Shown here one piece after another: positions 34,592 through 43,070 of a stretch of 64,000 nucleotides of DNA; positions within the stretch are counted from its first letter, which is position 1, and every line of letters starts with the position of its first letter. Origin of the DNA: Paenibacillus oenotherae (GTDB taxonomy: Bacteria > Bacillota > Bacilli > Paenibacillales > Paenibacillaceae); contig NZ_JAHZIJ010000021.1 of assembly GCF_019443105.1 (NCBI RefSeq), positions 23,256 to 87,255 on the forward strand, written 5' to 3'. The notes under the pieces are model-generated. The model ran no database searches, was not told the DNA's origin, and was given only the letters and a program-made list of their open reading frames with translations. The translations under genes were made by a program, and so were the position numbers.

Positions 34592-35215
34592 GTGCGCAAT
34601 CAACGGATGTTCCCGGCACTACAGTTTATGAATGTTCCGAACGGGCTTACAACATTATCGATCATAACGGGTTTCGCCAGCTTCATTCTTCTAGTGGAGA
34701 ATGCCCTGCCATGGGCCTTCACTTGCTATGCGTTTACGGTTCTGTTGGACCGGATGGATGGGATCGCCGCCCGCCGGCTCGGTCAATCCTCCCCGCTTGG
34801 CGGCCAGCTCGACAGCTTGGCCGATGCCGTTAACTTCTGCCTGTATCCGCCGCTGTTCATCTGGATGCTCCAGGAACAGGCGCTCCCGATACTTCCCTGC
34901 CTGTTGTTGTACGTGGGGGCAGGTGTTTGGCGGCTTGCTTATTTCAACATCGCGGGGATGGAGGAAACGGAGCGGGGTGCTTACTTTACCGGTGTGCCAA
35001 CGACCGTATGCGCGAGCTGGTTCATCATCGTGTATGCACTGCTGCACGCTTGTGGAGCCAATTCTGCGCTGCAAGCCATTGTTTGGAGTGTGTATTTTCT
35101 GCTGGCCGCTGTGCTTATGCTCTCATCCATTCCTTATGCGAAGAACGGTATCGCAACGAAGCTGCTGTATCTGCTCATTCCCGGCTCGGTCGTGTTGATT
35201 TGGGTCGTTGTATAG
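34592..35215 (+). CDS. CDP-alcohol phosphatidyltransferase (PssA-like)
   Basis: A 207-residue membrane enzyme. The full signature D-G-x2-A-R-x8-G-x3-D-x3-D is present as Asp56-Gly57, Ala60-Arg61, Gly70, Asp74 and Asp78. NVPNGLTTLSIITGF before it is typical of phosphatidylserine synthase PssA. It swaps CMP on a CDP-activated lipid for an alcohol such as serine or inositol. GTG 34592 has AGGAGG 12 nt upstream; ATG 34607 is an alternative. It is divergent from the dikinase-UbiA-CarS genes. With CarS making a CDP-lipid, this enzyme would add the polar head group: an inferred but coherent pair. Confidence 0.88.
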   Translation: MRNQRMFPALQFMNVPNGLTTLSIITGFASFILLVENALPWAFTCYAFTVLLDRMDGIAARRLGQSSPLGGQLDSLADAVNFCLYPPLFIWMLQEQALPILPCLLLYVGAGVWRLAYFNIAGMEETERGAYFTGVPTTVCASWFIIVYALLHACGANSALQAIVWSVYFLLAAVLMLSSIPYAKNGIATKLLYLLIPGSVVLIWVVV

Positions 35216-35240
35216 AATAGTTGGCTTGTAAGTATAAAGG

Positions 35241-35284
35241 GAAGCCTCGACTGCCGGAAATCAGGCAGAGCGGGGCTTTTTTTG
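35241..35284 (+). terminator. Terminator after the CDP-alcohol transferase
   Basis: AAGCCTCG and CTGCC (35242-35254) pair with GGCAG and CGGGGCTT (35264-35278), followed by eight T. Typical intrinsic terminator. Confidence 0.9.
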
Positions 35285-35302
35285 CCGTCAGGGGAGTTAG
35301 GG

Positions 35303-35328
35303 GTACTACAAAATGGTAGTACTATACA
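35303..35328 (+). promoter_or_regulatory. Perfect inverted repeat upstream of the KAS III operon
   Basis: GTACTAC-AAAATG-GTAGTAC (35303-35322) is a 7-bp perfect inverted repeat with 6-nt spacing, directly abutting a TATACA that could be a -10 element. It lies about 110 bp before the first gene of the operon. The TACTAC/GTAGTA arms look like a site for a HxlR- or FapR-sized dimeric repressor, but no regulator is adjacent. Confidence 0.5.
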
Positions 35329-35434
35329 CTTCGAATAGGATAACGTATTCTAAGGGTGAGATAGAGATATCGCATTAATATCGATCATTTATTGGAGAAA
35401 TATTTTATTATTTCCTACAACCAGGAGGCTGCAA

Positions 35435-36433
35435 ATGAAGCCGATAAAAGTTAAAATACTAGGAACTGGAAAATATTTGCCCAAGCAAGCGGTTACGGCT
35501 CAGGAGCTGGATATTAAGCTGGGCTGCAGTCCGGGATGGGTAGCCAAAAAATCGGGTGTGGATGTCCGCTATTTCGTCACGGACGAGACTGCCTCTTATA
35601 TGGGTGCGCAAGCTGTCACCGATGCTGTTGCAGCGGCGGGATTAACGATGAAGGATATCGACTGTATCGTTTGCGCCAGCGCCATATTCGAGCAGCCCAT
35701 ACCAGCAACGGCTGTATTGATTCAGAGGGAGCTTGGGCTTCAATGGTCGGGCATCCCCTCTTTTGATATAAACGCGACATGTCTGAGCTTTCTGGTCGGC
35801 CTGGATACGATGTCCTGCCTGATTGCAGCAGGCAAATACCGTCATGTCGTACTCGTATCCACCGAGGTTGCTTCCGCCGGGATTAATTGGGAGCAATTGG
35901 AGAGCAGCATTCTGTTCGGCGACGGTGCCGCAGCTGTCGTTCTGGGGCCGAGTAATGACGGGGAGGCGTCAGGGATTCTGTCCTCCAGAATCGAAACGTA
36001 CAGTGCTGGAGCGGATTTCTCCGAGATTCGCGGAGGGGGTACGCGGTTCCCGCCAAGGCATTACAATGAGCGGACGCGGAGCGAGTATCTGTTCGATATG
36101 GATGGCCATAAAATTTTCAAGATGGTATCGAAGCTTCTGCCGGACTTTATGGAACGGCTGATGGGGCCGACCCAAAGCCGCATCAAGGACTTCCACCGGG
36201 TCATTCCGCATCAGGGCAGTGCAATGGCGATGCGGCTGCTTCAGAAGAAGCTGGGCATTACAGATACGCAGCTGCTTAACATTATTGCCGATTACGGCAA
36301 TACGATATCAGCCTCCATTCCGCTGGCTCTTCACGAGGGCATCAGCCGGGGAGAGATTCATCGCGGCGACCGGCTGGCGATCATCGGCATGGCGGCCGGT
36401 GTCTCGCTCGGGGGGATGATTCTTGATTATTAA
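35435..36433 (+). CDS. 3-oxoacyl-ACP synthase III family (KAS III/OleA-like) enzyme
   Basis: A 332-residue thiolase-fold condensing enzyme. The triad is complete: Cys116 in INATCLSF, His259 in VIPHQG, Asn289 in DYGNTISAS. It starts at ATG with CCAGGAGG upstream. It is the first gene of a six-gene operon and not part of a fatty acid synthesis cluster, so it is unlikely to be housekeeping FabH. It may condense an acyl thioester with malonyl-ACP or with a second acyl chain (OleA-like), given the OleD-like reductase two genes on. Confidence 0.87.
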   Translation: MKPIKVKILGTGKYLPKQAVTAQELDIKLGCSPGWVAKKSGVDVRYFVTDETASYMGAQAVTDAVAAAGLTMKDIDCIVCASAIFEQPIPATAVLIQRELGLQWSGIPSFDINATCLSFLVGLDTMSCLIAAGKYRHVVLVSTEVASAGINWEQLESSILFGDGAAAVVLGPSNDGEASGILSSRIETYSAGADFSEIRGGGTRFPPRHYNERTRSEYLFDMDGHKIFKMVSKLLPDFMERLMGPTQSRIKDFHRVIPHQGSAMAMRLLQKKLGITDTQLLNIIADYGNTISASIPLALHEGISRGEIHRGDRLAIIGMAAGVSLGGMILDY

Positions 36434-37601
36434 TGGAGATCAGAAGCGGGTGCTGCTGACAGGCGGACGGGCTCCGGCAACGCTGGAGCTGGCAAGGCTG
36501 CTCGGCCAGGAGAGGCATCGCATCTATGTAGCGGAGTGTCTGCCCAAGCACCTGTGCCTGGGCAGCAGATATGTGGAGCGATGCTTTGATATTCCTTCGC
36601 CTGCCGCCGACGAGGAAGGCTTTGTGGAACGACTCGCTGCTATAATACGTGAAGAGAAGATTGATTGCTTAATACCGACCTGCGAAGAAGCGTTCTATAT
36701 TGCCAAAGCTTACGAACGGCTGAGTGCTTGCTGCACGGTCTTTGTCAGTCCCATTGCGGTCATGCGCACGCTGCACAGCAAATGGGAGTTTAATGCGCTG
36801 CTGCGCCGCAGCGGATTCCAAGCGCCGGATTCCTGGCTTATTGGGCAGGAATCCGAGCTTCACCGCGTACTTGGGGATATCGATCCCGAAGCGCGGGAGA
36901 AGTGGGTGATGAAGCCGGAGTTCTCGCGCTTCTCGAGCAAGGTGGAGATCTTCACGGGCAGGCCGCCCCTGCCGCTGCGGATGAAGGAGGGCGAGAGCTG
37001 GGTGCTGCAGCGCTTCGTGGAGGGCAGGCAAATATGCACATTTGCAGTCGCGAGCGAGGGACGCATGGGGGCATATTCCGCTTATTCTTCAGAGTTCACT
37101 GCGGGCAAGGGAGCCTGCATCTCTTTTACCTTTGAGCCGGACCCGAACGTGATGGAATGGATGGAGCGGTTCGTCAAGCTTGCCGGATATACAGGCTTGA
37201 TCGCGCTGGATCTCATTGTCGGGAAGGATGGACGCATTCATCCTATTGAGTGCAATCCGCGCTTGACGAGCGGCATTCATCTGTTCACGGCAGCGGATGG
37301 GATCGGCAGAGCCATATTCCGCTCCTCCGATGAAGTGATAACGCCCAAGGGGAATCATAGCAGCATGATTGCATTAGCGATGCTCTTGTATGGGCTGCCG
37401 CAGATACGCTCTCCAAGAGGGATCTTCCGTTGGCTGCACAAGCTGCTGACCTCCCGGGACGTGCTGTTCCGGTTCAAGGATCCGCTGCCATTCCTGGGCC
37501 AGATGGGCGTGTATGGCACGATATGGCGAATCAGCCGCAGGCTGAACATCTCTCCATTGGAAGCCTCGACGATCGATATTGAATGGAATGGTGAGTTATG
37601 A
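36423..37601 (+). CDS. ATP-grasp family ligase
   Basis: A 392-residue protein. An N-terminal Rossmann-like part (VLLTGGRAPATLELARLLG, residues 10-28) resembles CarB/PylC-type ATP-grasp proteins. LHSKWEFNALLRRSGFQAPDSW (about 118-140) and KWVMKPEFSRFSSKV are the ATP-grasp nucleotide region, and GLIALDLIVGKDGRIHPIECNPRLTSG holds the Mg-ATP acidic and Asn residues (E-x-N-P-R). It would form an acyl-phosphate and ligate it to an amine or thiol. The TTG start overlaps the KAS III gene by 11 bp; GTG 36450 is an alternative. The substrate is unknown. Confidence 0.83.
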   Translation: MIINGDQKRVLLTGGRAPATLELARLLGQERHRIYVAECLPKHLCLGSRYVERCFDIPSPAADEEGFVERLAAIIREEKIDCLIPTCEEAFYIAKAYERLSACCTVFVSPIAVMRTLHSKWEFNALLRRSGFQAPDSWLIGQESELHRVLGDIDPEAREKWVMKPEFSRFSSKVEIFTGRPPLPLRMKEGESWVLQRFVEGRQICTFAVASEGRMGAYSAYSSEFTAGKGACISFTFEPDPNVMEWMERFVKLAGYTGLIALDLIVGKDGRIHPIECNPRLTSGIHLFTAADGIGRAIFRSSDEVITPKGNHSSMIALAMLLYGLPQIRSPRGIFRWLHKLLTSRDVLFRFKDPLPFLGQMGVYGTIWRISRRLNISPLEASTIDIEWNGEL

Positions 37602-38602
37602 ATGTACTTGTAACCGGAGCGACCGGATTTCTGGGCAGACGCCTTGTGCAGCGGCTGCTGGAAGAGGGATATACGGTGACGGCAGCGGGGAGAAACGAGG
37701 CGGTTGGCCGCGAGCTTACTCTGGAGGGGGCGAGATTTCTTCCCGCCTCTCTCGAAGATGAACAGGCGATGCTGGACGCATGCAGGGGGCAGAGCTATGT
37801 CTTCCATTGCGGGGCGCTCTCGACGCCATGGGGCGCATACCGCGACTTCTACCGCAGCAATGTGATGGGCACCCGTCATGTCATTGCAGGCTGTCGGACT
37901 CATGGGGTAACACGGCTGATTCACGTTTCGACTCCCTCGTTATATTTTCAATACAAGGACGGATTCGGGATCTCGGAAGCGTCGCCTCTGCCGAACAAGC
38001 CGGTTAATCATTACGCCCGGACCAAACGGATGGCCGAGTCGCTGGTGGATGAGGCATTCGCGCAAGGTCTGCCAGTGGTAACAATCAGGCCGAGGGCGCT
38101 CTTCGGTCCGGGAGACAATGCGATCTTCCCGCGGCTCGTCAGAGCCAATCAGAAGAAGTTCGTCCCGCTGTTCCGCAAGGGGCAGATTATGATGGATATT
38201 ACCTATATAGACAATTGTGTAGATGCGCTGCTGCTGTGCATGCGGTCTCCCGAGAGCACACTAGGCAGAAAATATAATATTACGAATGGCGAGCCGATTC
38301 CGTTCATCAATATATTAGAGCAGGTTTTTCGGCTGTTGGATATGCCGTTTCATCACAAGGAAATTCCGTACAAGTTGGCTTATTCGCTTGCCGGCCTTAT
38401 GGAGCTGGCATCCAAGACGCTGCTGCTCGGCAAGGCGGAGCCTGTTCTGACGCGGTATACGCTAGGAACGCTGGGCTTTCATCAGACCCTGGATATTACG
38501 GCCGCCCGGGAGGAGCTGGGATATCGTCCTTCTATCAGCAATGAAGCGGGCATCAGGCTGTTCGCAGACTGGTGGAAGCGGATGTACGGTCAGAACGGTT
38601 AA
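37598..38602 (+). CDS. NAD(P)-dependent epimerase/3-beta-HSD-type reductase (OleD-like)
   Basis: A 334-residue extended SDR. TGATGFLGRRL (residues 7-17) binds NAD(P), HVSTPSLYF contains the catalytic Ser/Thr region, and HYARTKRMAE holds Tyr-x3-Lys. VTIRPRALFGPGDN is the extended-SDR substrate loop. Similarity of pattern to OleD and 3-beta-hydroxysteroid dehydrogenases suggests it reduces a beta-keto product of the KAS III enzyme. Its ATG overlaps the ATP-grasp stop by 4 bp. Confidence 0.85.
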   Translation: MNVLVTGATGFLGRRLVQRLLEEGYTVTAAGRNEAVGRELTLEGARFLPASLEDEQAMLDACRGQSYVFHCGALSTPWGAYRDFYRSNVMGTRHVIAGCRTHGVTRLIHVSTPSLYFQYKDGFGISEASPLPNKPVNHYARTKRMAESLVDEAFAQGLPVVTIRPRALFGPGDNAIFPRLVRANQKKFVPLFRKGQIMMDITYIDNCVDALLLCMRSPESTLGRKYNITNGEPIPFINILEQVFRLLDMPFHHKEIPYKLAYSLAGLMELASKTLLLGKAEPVLTRYTLGTLGFHQTLDITAAREELGYRPSISNEAGIRLFADWWKRMYGQNG

Positions 38603-38620
38603 GAAGGAGGTCGGTTCATT

Positions 38621-39475
38621 TTGCAGCTCACCTTGTTCAGTGCAGGCTACTGCAAGCAGCTGGAGGCCATTTCCATACGGGGCGGCAAATGGAGGTCGAT
38701 GGCGTTTCCCGCGATCTTCGGTTGTATCGAGCACCCGTACTGGGGGCTGATTTTGTTTGATACGGGGTATTCCTCGCACTTTTTCCGGGCGTCGGACGCC
38801 TTTCCTTACCGTCTATACCGCTGGACGACACCTGTAACGTATTCGGAGGGGCAGTCGGCCCTTCATCAGTTGAAGCAGCGGGGGTATCGCGCGGAGGATA
38901 TCCGTTATATTTTTCTTTCCCACTTTCACGCGGATCATGTCGGGGGCTTGCGGGATTTTCCCAATGCCCGCATTATATGCTCGGCTGCTGCCTATGAGTC
39001 GGTCGCAGGACTGCAAGGATTTGCGGCGGTTAAAAAGGCGTTCCTGCCTGATCTGATGCCGGATGATATTAAGGATCGGCTGACCCTGCTGGGGCCATCG
39101 GCCCTTTGCAGCCTCCCTGCATCACTGGCCCCTTTTACGCATGGTTACGATGTGATGGGGGACGGCAGTCTGCTGGCCATTGATCTTCCGGGCCATGCAG
39201 TCGGCCAGCTCGGGCTCTATATGGTGGATCGGCATGGAGCAGCTTACCTTCTGGGGGCGGATGCCAGCTGGTCGGCCAGGGCAATCAGGGAAAGCCGGCT
39301 GCCCCATCCCATCGCCTTCGCCCTGTTCGATTCCAGCGCCTATAAGGAGACGTTCCGCAAGCTGGAGGAGCTCCATCATAATCAGCCTCGTCTGCAAATG
39401 ATCTTCTCCCATTGCCATGAGGCATGGGAGCGTTGCCGTGTAGAGGAGGAAGGGAGGGGCGTCGGCATTGAATAA
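38621..39475 (+). CDS. MBL-fold metallohydrolase (lactonase-like)
   Basis: A 284-residue metallo-beta-lactamase-fold protein. The metal motif is SHFHADHVGG (His101, His103, Asp105, His106), followed by DLPGHAVGQLG and GADASWS, with a final SHCHEAW. The arrangement resembles AiiA-type lactonases and other hydrolases. TTG start with AAGGAGGTCGG 8 nt upstream. In the operon it could open or hydrolyse an ester, lactone or thioester intermediate. Confidence 0.85.
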   Translation: MQLTLFSAGYCKQLEAISIRGGKWRSMAFPAIFGCIEHPYWGLILFDTGYSSHFFRASDAFPYRLYRWTTPVTYSEGQSALHQLKQRGYRAEDIRYIFLSHFHADHVGGLRDFPNARIICSAAAYESVAGLQGFAAVKKAFLPDLMPDDIKDRLTLLGPSALCSLPASLAPFTHGYDVMGDGSLLAIDLPGHAVGQLGLYMVDRHGAAYLLGADASWSARAIRESRLPHPIAFALFDSSAYKETFRKLEELHHNQPRLQMIFSHCHEAWERCRVEEEGRGVGIE

Positions 39476-40814
39476 GCTTGCGCTGCTATTCGCCTATATG
39501 AGGACTTTGCGGCTGCGGAATCGGTTCCGCACCCGGGAAGAGCTTGCAGCATGGCAGGGGAGGAAGGTGAGAGCCTTCCTTCTGAAGGTTAGGAGCCAGT
39601 CCCGTTATTACAGGAGCCGCTATGACGGGCTGGCTGTGGAGGACTGGGAGCAGTGGCCGGTGATGAGCAAGACGGAGTTTATGGATGGATTCGATGATTT
39701 GAATACAGTGGGCATCAGCAAAAATGAGGCCTATGAGCTGGCGGTCAAGGCGGAGATGACGCGGGATTTCTCGTCCAAGATTGGCGCGGTTACGGTAGGC
39801 TTGTCCTCCGGCACCTCGGGCCACCGGGGCATCTTCCTTGTCAGTGACCGCGAACGGGCGGCATGGGCGGGAACAATTATGGCCAAGGTGCTGCCTGACC
39901 CGATTTACAAGAAACAGCGGATCGCCTTCTTCCTTAGAGCGAACAGCAATCTATACGAAACGGTGCAGTCCAGGCTGCTGCAGTTTCATTATCTGGATCT
40001 GCTGGATCCTATAGAGCAGCATATTGCCAGGCTGCAGGAGCTGCAGCCGACGGTGCTGGTGGCGCCGCCTTCTATGCTAAGGCTGCTAGCGGAGGCGATG
40101 AACCGGGGCGAGCTTCGCCTGCAGCCCAAGAAGGTCATCTCCATTGCGGAGGTGCTGGAGCCGCTGGACGAACAGTATATACGCCATGCCTTTCAATCCG
40201 TGATTCATCAGGTATACCAATGCACGGAAGGATTTCTCGCCTCCACCTGCACCCATGGAACACTCCATATCAATGAGGATGTACTGGTCATTCAGCCGGA
40301 ATATATCGATGAGGAGCGCCGCAGATTCCTCCCCATTATTACTGACTTCTCGCGGGCATCACAGCCTGTAATCCGCTACCGGCTCAATGATATTCTGACA
40401 TTCCGGGAGGAGCCTTGCCCTTGCGGCTCTCTGTTTAAGGCGATTGAGACGATTGAAGGCCGAATGGATGATCTGTTCTATGGCATCCACAGAGAAGATG
40501 GGCAGCAGCGGATTCCGGTGTTCCCTGACTTCATACGCCGGGCGATCTTGTTATCCTCTGAGGCGGTGATGGAATATCGGGTCAGCCAGCTTTCTCCAAT
40601 GGAGCTGGAAGTGGCCGTGAAGCTGGAGTCGGGGAATAATGCTGCTGCCGAGGCGAGGGTGCGGCAGGAGCTGACCGATGTTTTTCGGCTGCATGGCTGT
40701 CTGCCGCCCGATGTACATTTTACAACCTATCGATTGGATGCGGGGCCAACGAAGCTGAGGCGAATTAAACGGGAGTATGGAACTGCAGGAGCTGAAGATG
40801 CGCCATCGGGCTGA
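39468..40814 (+). CDS. Adenylate-forming enzyme, CapK/coenzyme F390 synthetase-like
   Basis: A 448-residue ANL-related protein. VGLSSGTSGHRGIFLVS (about 107-123) is the P-loop-like motif, YQCTEGFLASTC is the Tyr/Thr-Glu adenylate motif, and VIRYRLNDIL contains the Arg-x-Asp motif. The architecture is that of the F390-synthetase-related/PaaK-like branch, not acyl-CoA ligases with a standard C-terminal domain. It would activate a carboxylate as acyl-AMP. TTG start overlapping the MBL gene by 8 bp, with GGAGG-rich sequence upstream. Confidence 0.83.
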   Translation: MNKLALLFAYMRTLRLRNRFRTREELAAWQGRKVRAFLLKVRSQSRYYRSRYDGLAVEDWEQWPVMSKTEFMDGFDDLNTVGISKNEAYELAVKAEMTRDFSSKIGAVTVGLSSGTSGHRGIFLVSDRERAAWAGTIMAKVLPDPIYKKQRIAFFLRANSNLYETVQSRLLQFHYLDLLDPIEQHIARLQELQPTVLVAPPSMLRLLAEAMNRGELRLQPKKVISIAEVLEPLDEQYIRHAFQSVIHQVYQCTEGFLASTCTHGTLHINEDVLVIQPEYIDEERRRFLPIITDFSRASQPVIRYRLNDILTFREEPCPCGSLFKAIETIEGRMDDLFYGIHREDGQQRIPVFPDFIRRAILLSSEAVMEYRVSQLSPMELEVAVKLESGNNAAAEARVRQELTDVFRLHGCLPPDVHFTTYRLDAGPTKLRRIKREYGTAGAEDAPSG

Positions 40815-40832
40815 ATGTTGAAGGGGGAGCAT

Positions 40833-41990
40833 ATGGGGGCAAGCGTGCAATGGTTGAGGGATCTGGAGCAGCTGGCAGGGTTGGATATTCAGGAAGGGGA
40901 GGGAGGAGCCGCATCATTCGAGCTGCAATACATGAGGCCTCTTCTTGAGGAAGGGACGCGGGCCTATGTGCATAATGTGGAAACGGAGTTCCAGGTTGTA
41001 CGTGTGGGCAAGCCGCTGCTGCCGGTAACGGTGAATGACAAGCAATATGGCAACTCCTACGTCAGCTCCCCTTATTCCACCTATGTCAGCTATGCCAGGG
41101 AAGAGCTGTATTTGTTGAACAATCGGCTGCTGGAGCGCTTGCTGTCCGGTATGCTTGGCCTAATCTCACCACTGTTAAAAGGGGCGAGGATCAACCAGGC
41201 CGTTCATATCAACAATTGGCTGCTGTCTACGAATCTATACGAGGATTTGCAGATAGAGGATCTATCGGAGTTGAAGGAACAGCTGACAACCAAGTATCCC
41301 GGTCATGCCATCATCTTCCGTTCGTTGAATGAGCGCACCAATAAGGGGCTAATGAATGATCTGTCCGCGCTGGGATTCCGCTTCGTACCGAGCAGGCAGG
41401 TGTACTTCTTCGACGGTCGGCAGCCAGATTATATGATGAAAAAGAATAATGTCTGGGATCGGCAGCAGCTTGCGCGCTCACCCCTGGAGCTTGTCCCGCA
41501 TGAGCAGCTTGGCGAGCGGGATTATGAGCGGATCAAGGAGCTGTATGACCTGCTGTATATCGCCAAATATTCTTCGCTGAATCCGCAGTTTACGACTGCA
41601 TATATCCGGTTGTGCCACGGTAAGAAGCTGATGACGATGTTCGGCCTGCGCGATAGGGACGGGGTGCTCCAAGGAATAATCGGGTGCTTTATCCGCAATG
41701 GGATCATTACAGCTCCACTGGTTGGCTACAACACCGCTCTGCCTCAGAAGGCGGGGCTATACCGGATGCTGATGGCTGTCGTATTGCAGGAAGCCGCGAG
41801 CCGCGGGCTGCTACTGCATCTGAGCTCGGGCGCCTCCCACTTCAAGATAATGCGCGGGGGCACGCCTGAGATAGAATACAGCGCGGTCTATGACCGTCAT
41901 CTGCTCCCTTATCGGCGTTGGCCGTGGAGGATATTGGAGGGACTGCTTATGAAGATAGGAGTGCCTATGATGAGGAAGCATCAACTATGA
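40833..41990 (+). CDS. Uncharacterised acyltransferase-like protein ending the KAS III operon
   Basis: A 385-residue protein without clear catalytic motifs. The C-terminal half (about 215-370) looks like a GNAT/FemAB-type N-acyltransferase fold: RIKELYDLLYIAKYSSLNPQFT, MTMFGLRDRDGVLQGIIGCF, and PQKAGLYRMLMAVVLQEAASRGL followed by HLSSGASHFK. The N-terminal half is unassigned. ATG 40833 follows GAAGGGGGAG; the upstream TTG (40815) directly abuts the previous stop. Its place at the end of the operon suggests it transfers the activated acyl group made by the adenylate-forming enzyme. Confidence 0.6.
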   Translation: MGASVQWLRDLEQLAGLDIQEGEGGAASFELQYMRPLLEEGTRAYVHNVETEFQVVRVGKPLLPVTVNDKQYGNSYVSSPYSTYVSYAREELYLLNNRLLERLLSGMLGLISPLLKGARINQAVHINNWLLSTNLYEDLQIEDLSELKEQLTTKYPGHAIIFRSLNERTNKGLMNDLSALGFRFVPSRQVYFFDGRQPDYMMKKNNVWDRQQLARSPLELVPHEQLGERDYERIKELYDLLYIAKYSSLNPQFTTAYIRLCHGKKLMTMFGLRDRDGVLQGIIGCFIRNGIITAPLVGYNTALPQKAGLYRMLMAVVLQEAASRGLLLHLSSGASHFKIMRGGTPEIEYSAVYDRHLLPYRRWPWRILEGLLMKIGVPMMRKHQL

Positions 41991-42070
41991 ATATCGTGAG
42001 CTAACGAATGCGTGCGGCGGAGCGGATAGAGCGCAATTACACATTGATCCGGTCGGCGCACAGCGGGCTG

Positions 42071-42955
42071 TCAGAACGTATCGATGAAACGTTTGGCGGT
42101 CTTGGATAGATAGCGGTCCTGAAGCCATACAATACCCACATCGGATTGGAATTCGGCGTTGGTAATATCGTACATCCGCATATTGTTCAAGGGGAAGGAT
42201 GCCATAACGGATTTGGGCAGTATCGTGGCGCCGATTCCTGCGGCTACGAATGCAAGTATGATGGCAACGCTGGAGCATTCGCACAGAATTTGCGGCTCCA
42301 GGCCATTTTGCCGGAACTCATTGACCACCTTGGCATGCATGCCCGTCGTTTGGTCTGTTTTCAACGTTAGAAAAGGATACTGGGCCAGCTCGCGCATGGT
42401 CAGCGTCAGCTGCGACATTGGCGGACTCCATTGACTGGGGAGGATGGCTACGAACGGATCGGACGGCAGCTGCAGAACAGAATAGCGCTGCAGCTCCGAT
42501 GATGCCTCGAAGGGCAGCCGTGTTACGATCAGCTCAATTGTTCGCTGCTCCAGCTGCTCTCCCAGCAGAAAATGATCACCTTCCTGCACTTTAAAAGTGA
42601 CACGAGGGTACTGCTCCCTGAATATTTTGATCCGCTGCGGAAGCAGGGAAATACAGGAGACGACCGCACCAATGGATAATACTCCCTGGATGCCCTCATC
42701 CTGCTCCTTCACCTCGGTAATGGTTTCGTTGAACTGCTGCAGCAGCGCTGCGGCCCGCAAGCGCAGAAGCTCTCCTGTCGGGGTAAGCCTGAGCCGCTTG
42801 CCGCTCCGATCGAACAGCGTTACGCCAAGCTCTTGCTCCAGCAGCTTGAGCTGGCGGCTGAGCGGCGGCTGCTCCATATTCAATGATTTGGCCGCGCTTG
42901 TAACCTGCCCTTCATTCGCTACCGCAAGAAAGTATCTCAGCTGGCGAATATCCAA
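42071..42955 (-). CDS. LysR-family transcriptional regulator
   Basis: A 294-residue LTTR. The N-terminal winged helix opens DIRQLRYFLAVANEGQVTSAAKSLNMEQPPLSRQLKLLE (residues 2-40); the effector domain begins near residue 90. TTG 42955 is preferred because family members begin M-D-I-R-Q-L and GGGGAGAGGG lies just before it. A longer frame from ATG 42976 would overlap the T-N11-A box at 42975-42989. It is divergent from the aminotransferase gene and is its likely regulator. Effector unknown. Confidence 0.87.
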   Translation of the reverse strand: MDIRQLRYFLAVANEGQVTSAAKSLNMEQPPLSRQLKLLEQELGVTLFDRSGKRLRLTPTGELLRLRAAALLQQFNETITEVKEQDEGIQGVLSIGAVVSCISLLPQRIKIFREQYPRVTFKVQEGDHFLLGEQLEQRTIELIVTRLPFEASSELQRYSVLQLPSDPFVAILPSQWSPPMSQLTLTMRELAQYPFLTLKTDQTTGMHAKVVNEFRQNGLEPQILCECSSVAIILAFVAAGIGATILPKSVMASFPLNNMRMYDITNAEFQSDVGIVWLQDRYLSKTAKRFIDTF

Positions 42956-42974
42956 TAAGTCCCTCTCCCCAATC

Positions 42975-42989
42975 ATACCAATCAGGTAT
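42975..42989. promoter_or_regulatory. LysR-type T-N11-A box
   Basis: ATACC-AATCA-GGTAT is a perfect 5-bp inverted repeat containing T-N11-A. It sits about 20 bp upstream of the LysR TTG and about 80 bp upstream of the aminotransferase start, the usual place for an autoregulatory and activating LTTR site. Confidence 0.65.
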
Positions 42990-43070
42990 ATTAATCATAT
43001 AAATCAGATACTTTAAATATACAAAATCATTTGTTACGATTCAATTAACAAATTGATCAATAGGAGTATG

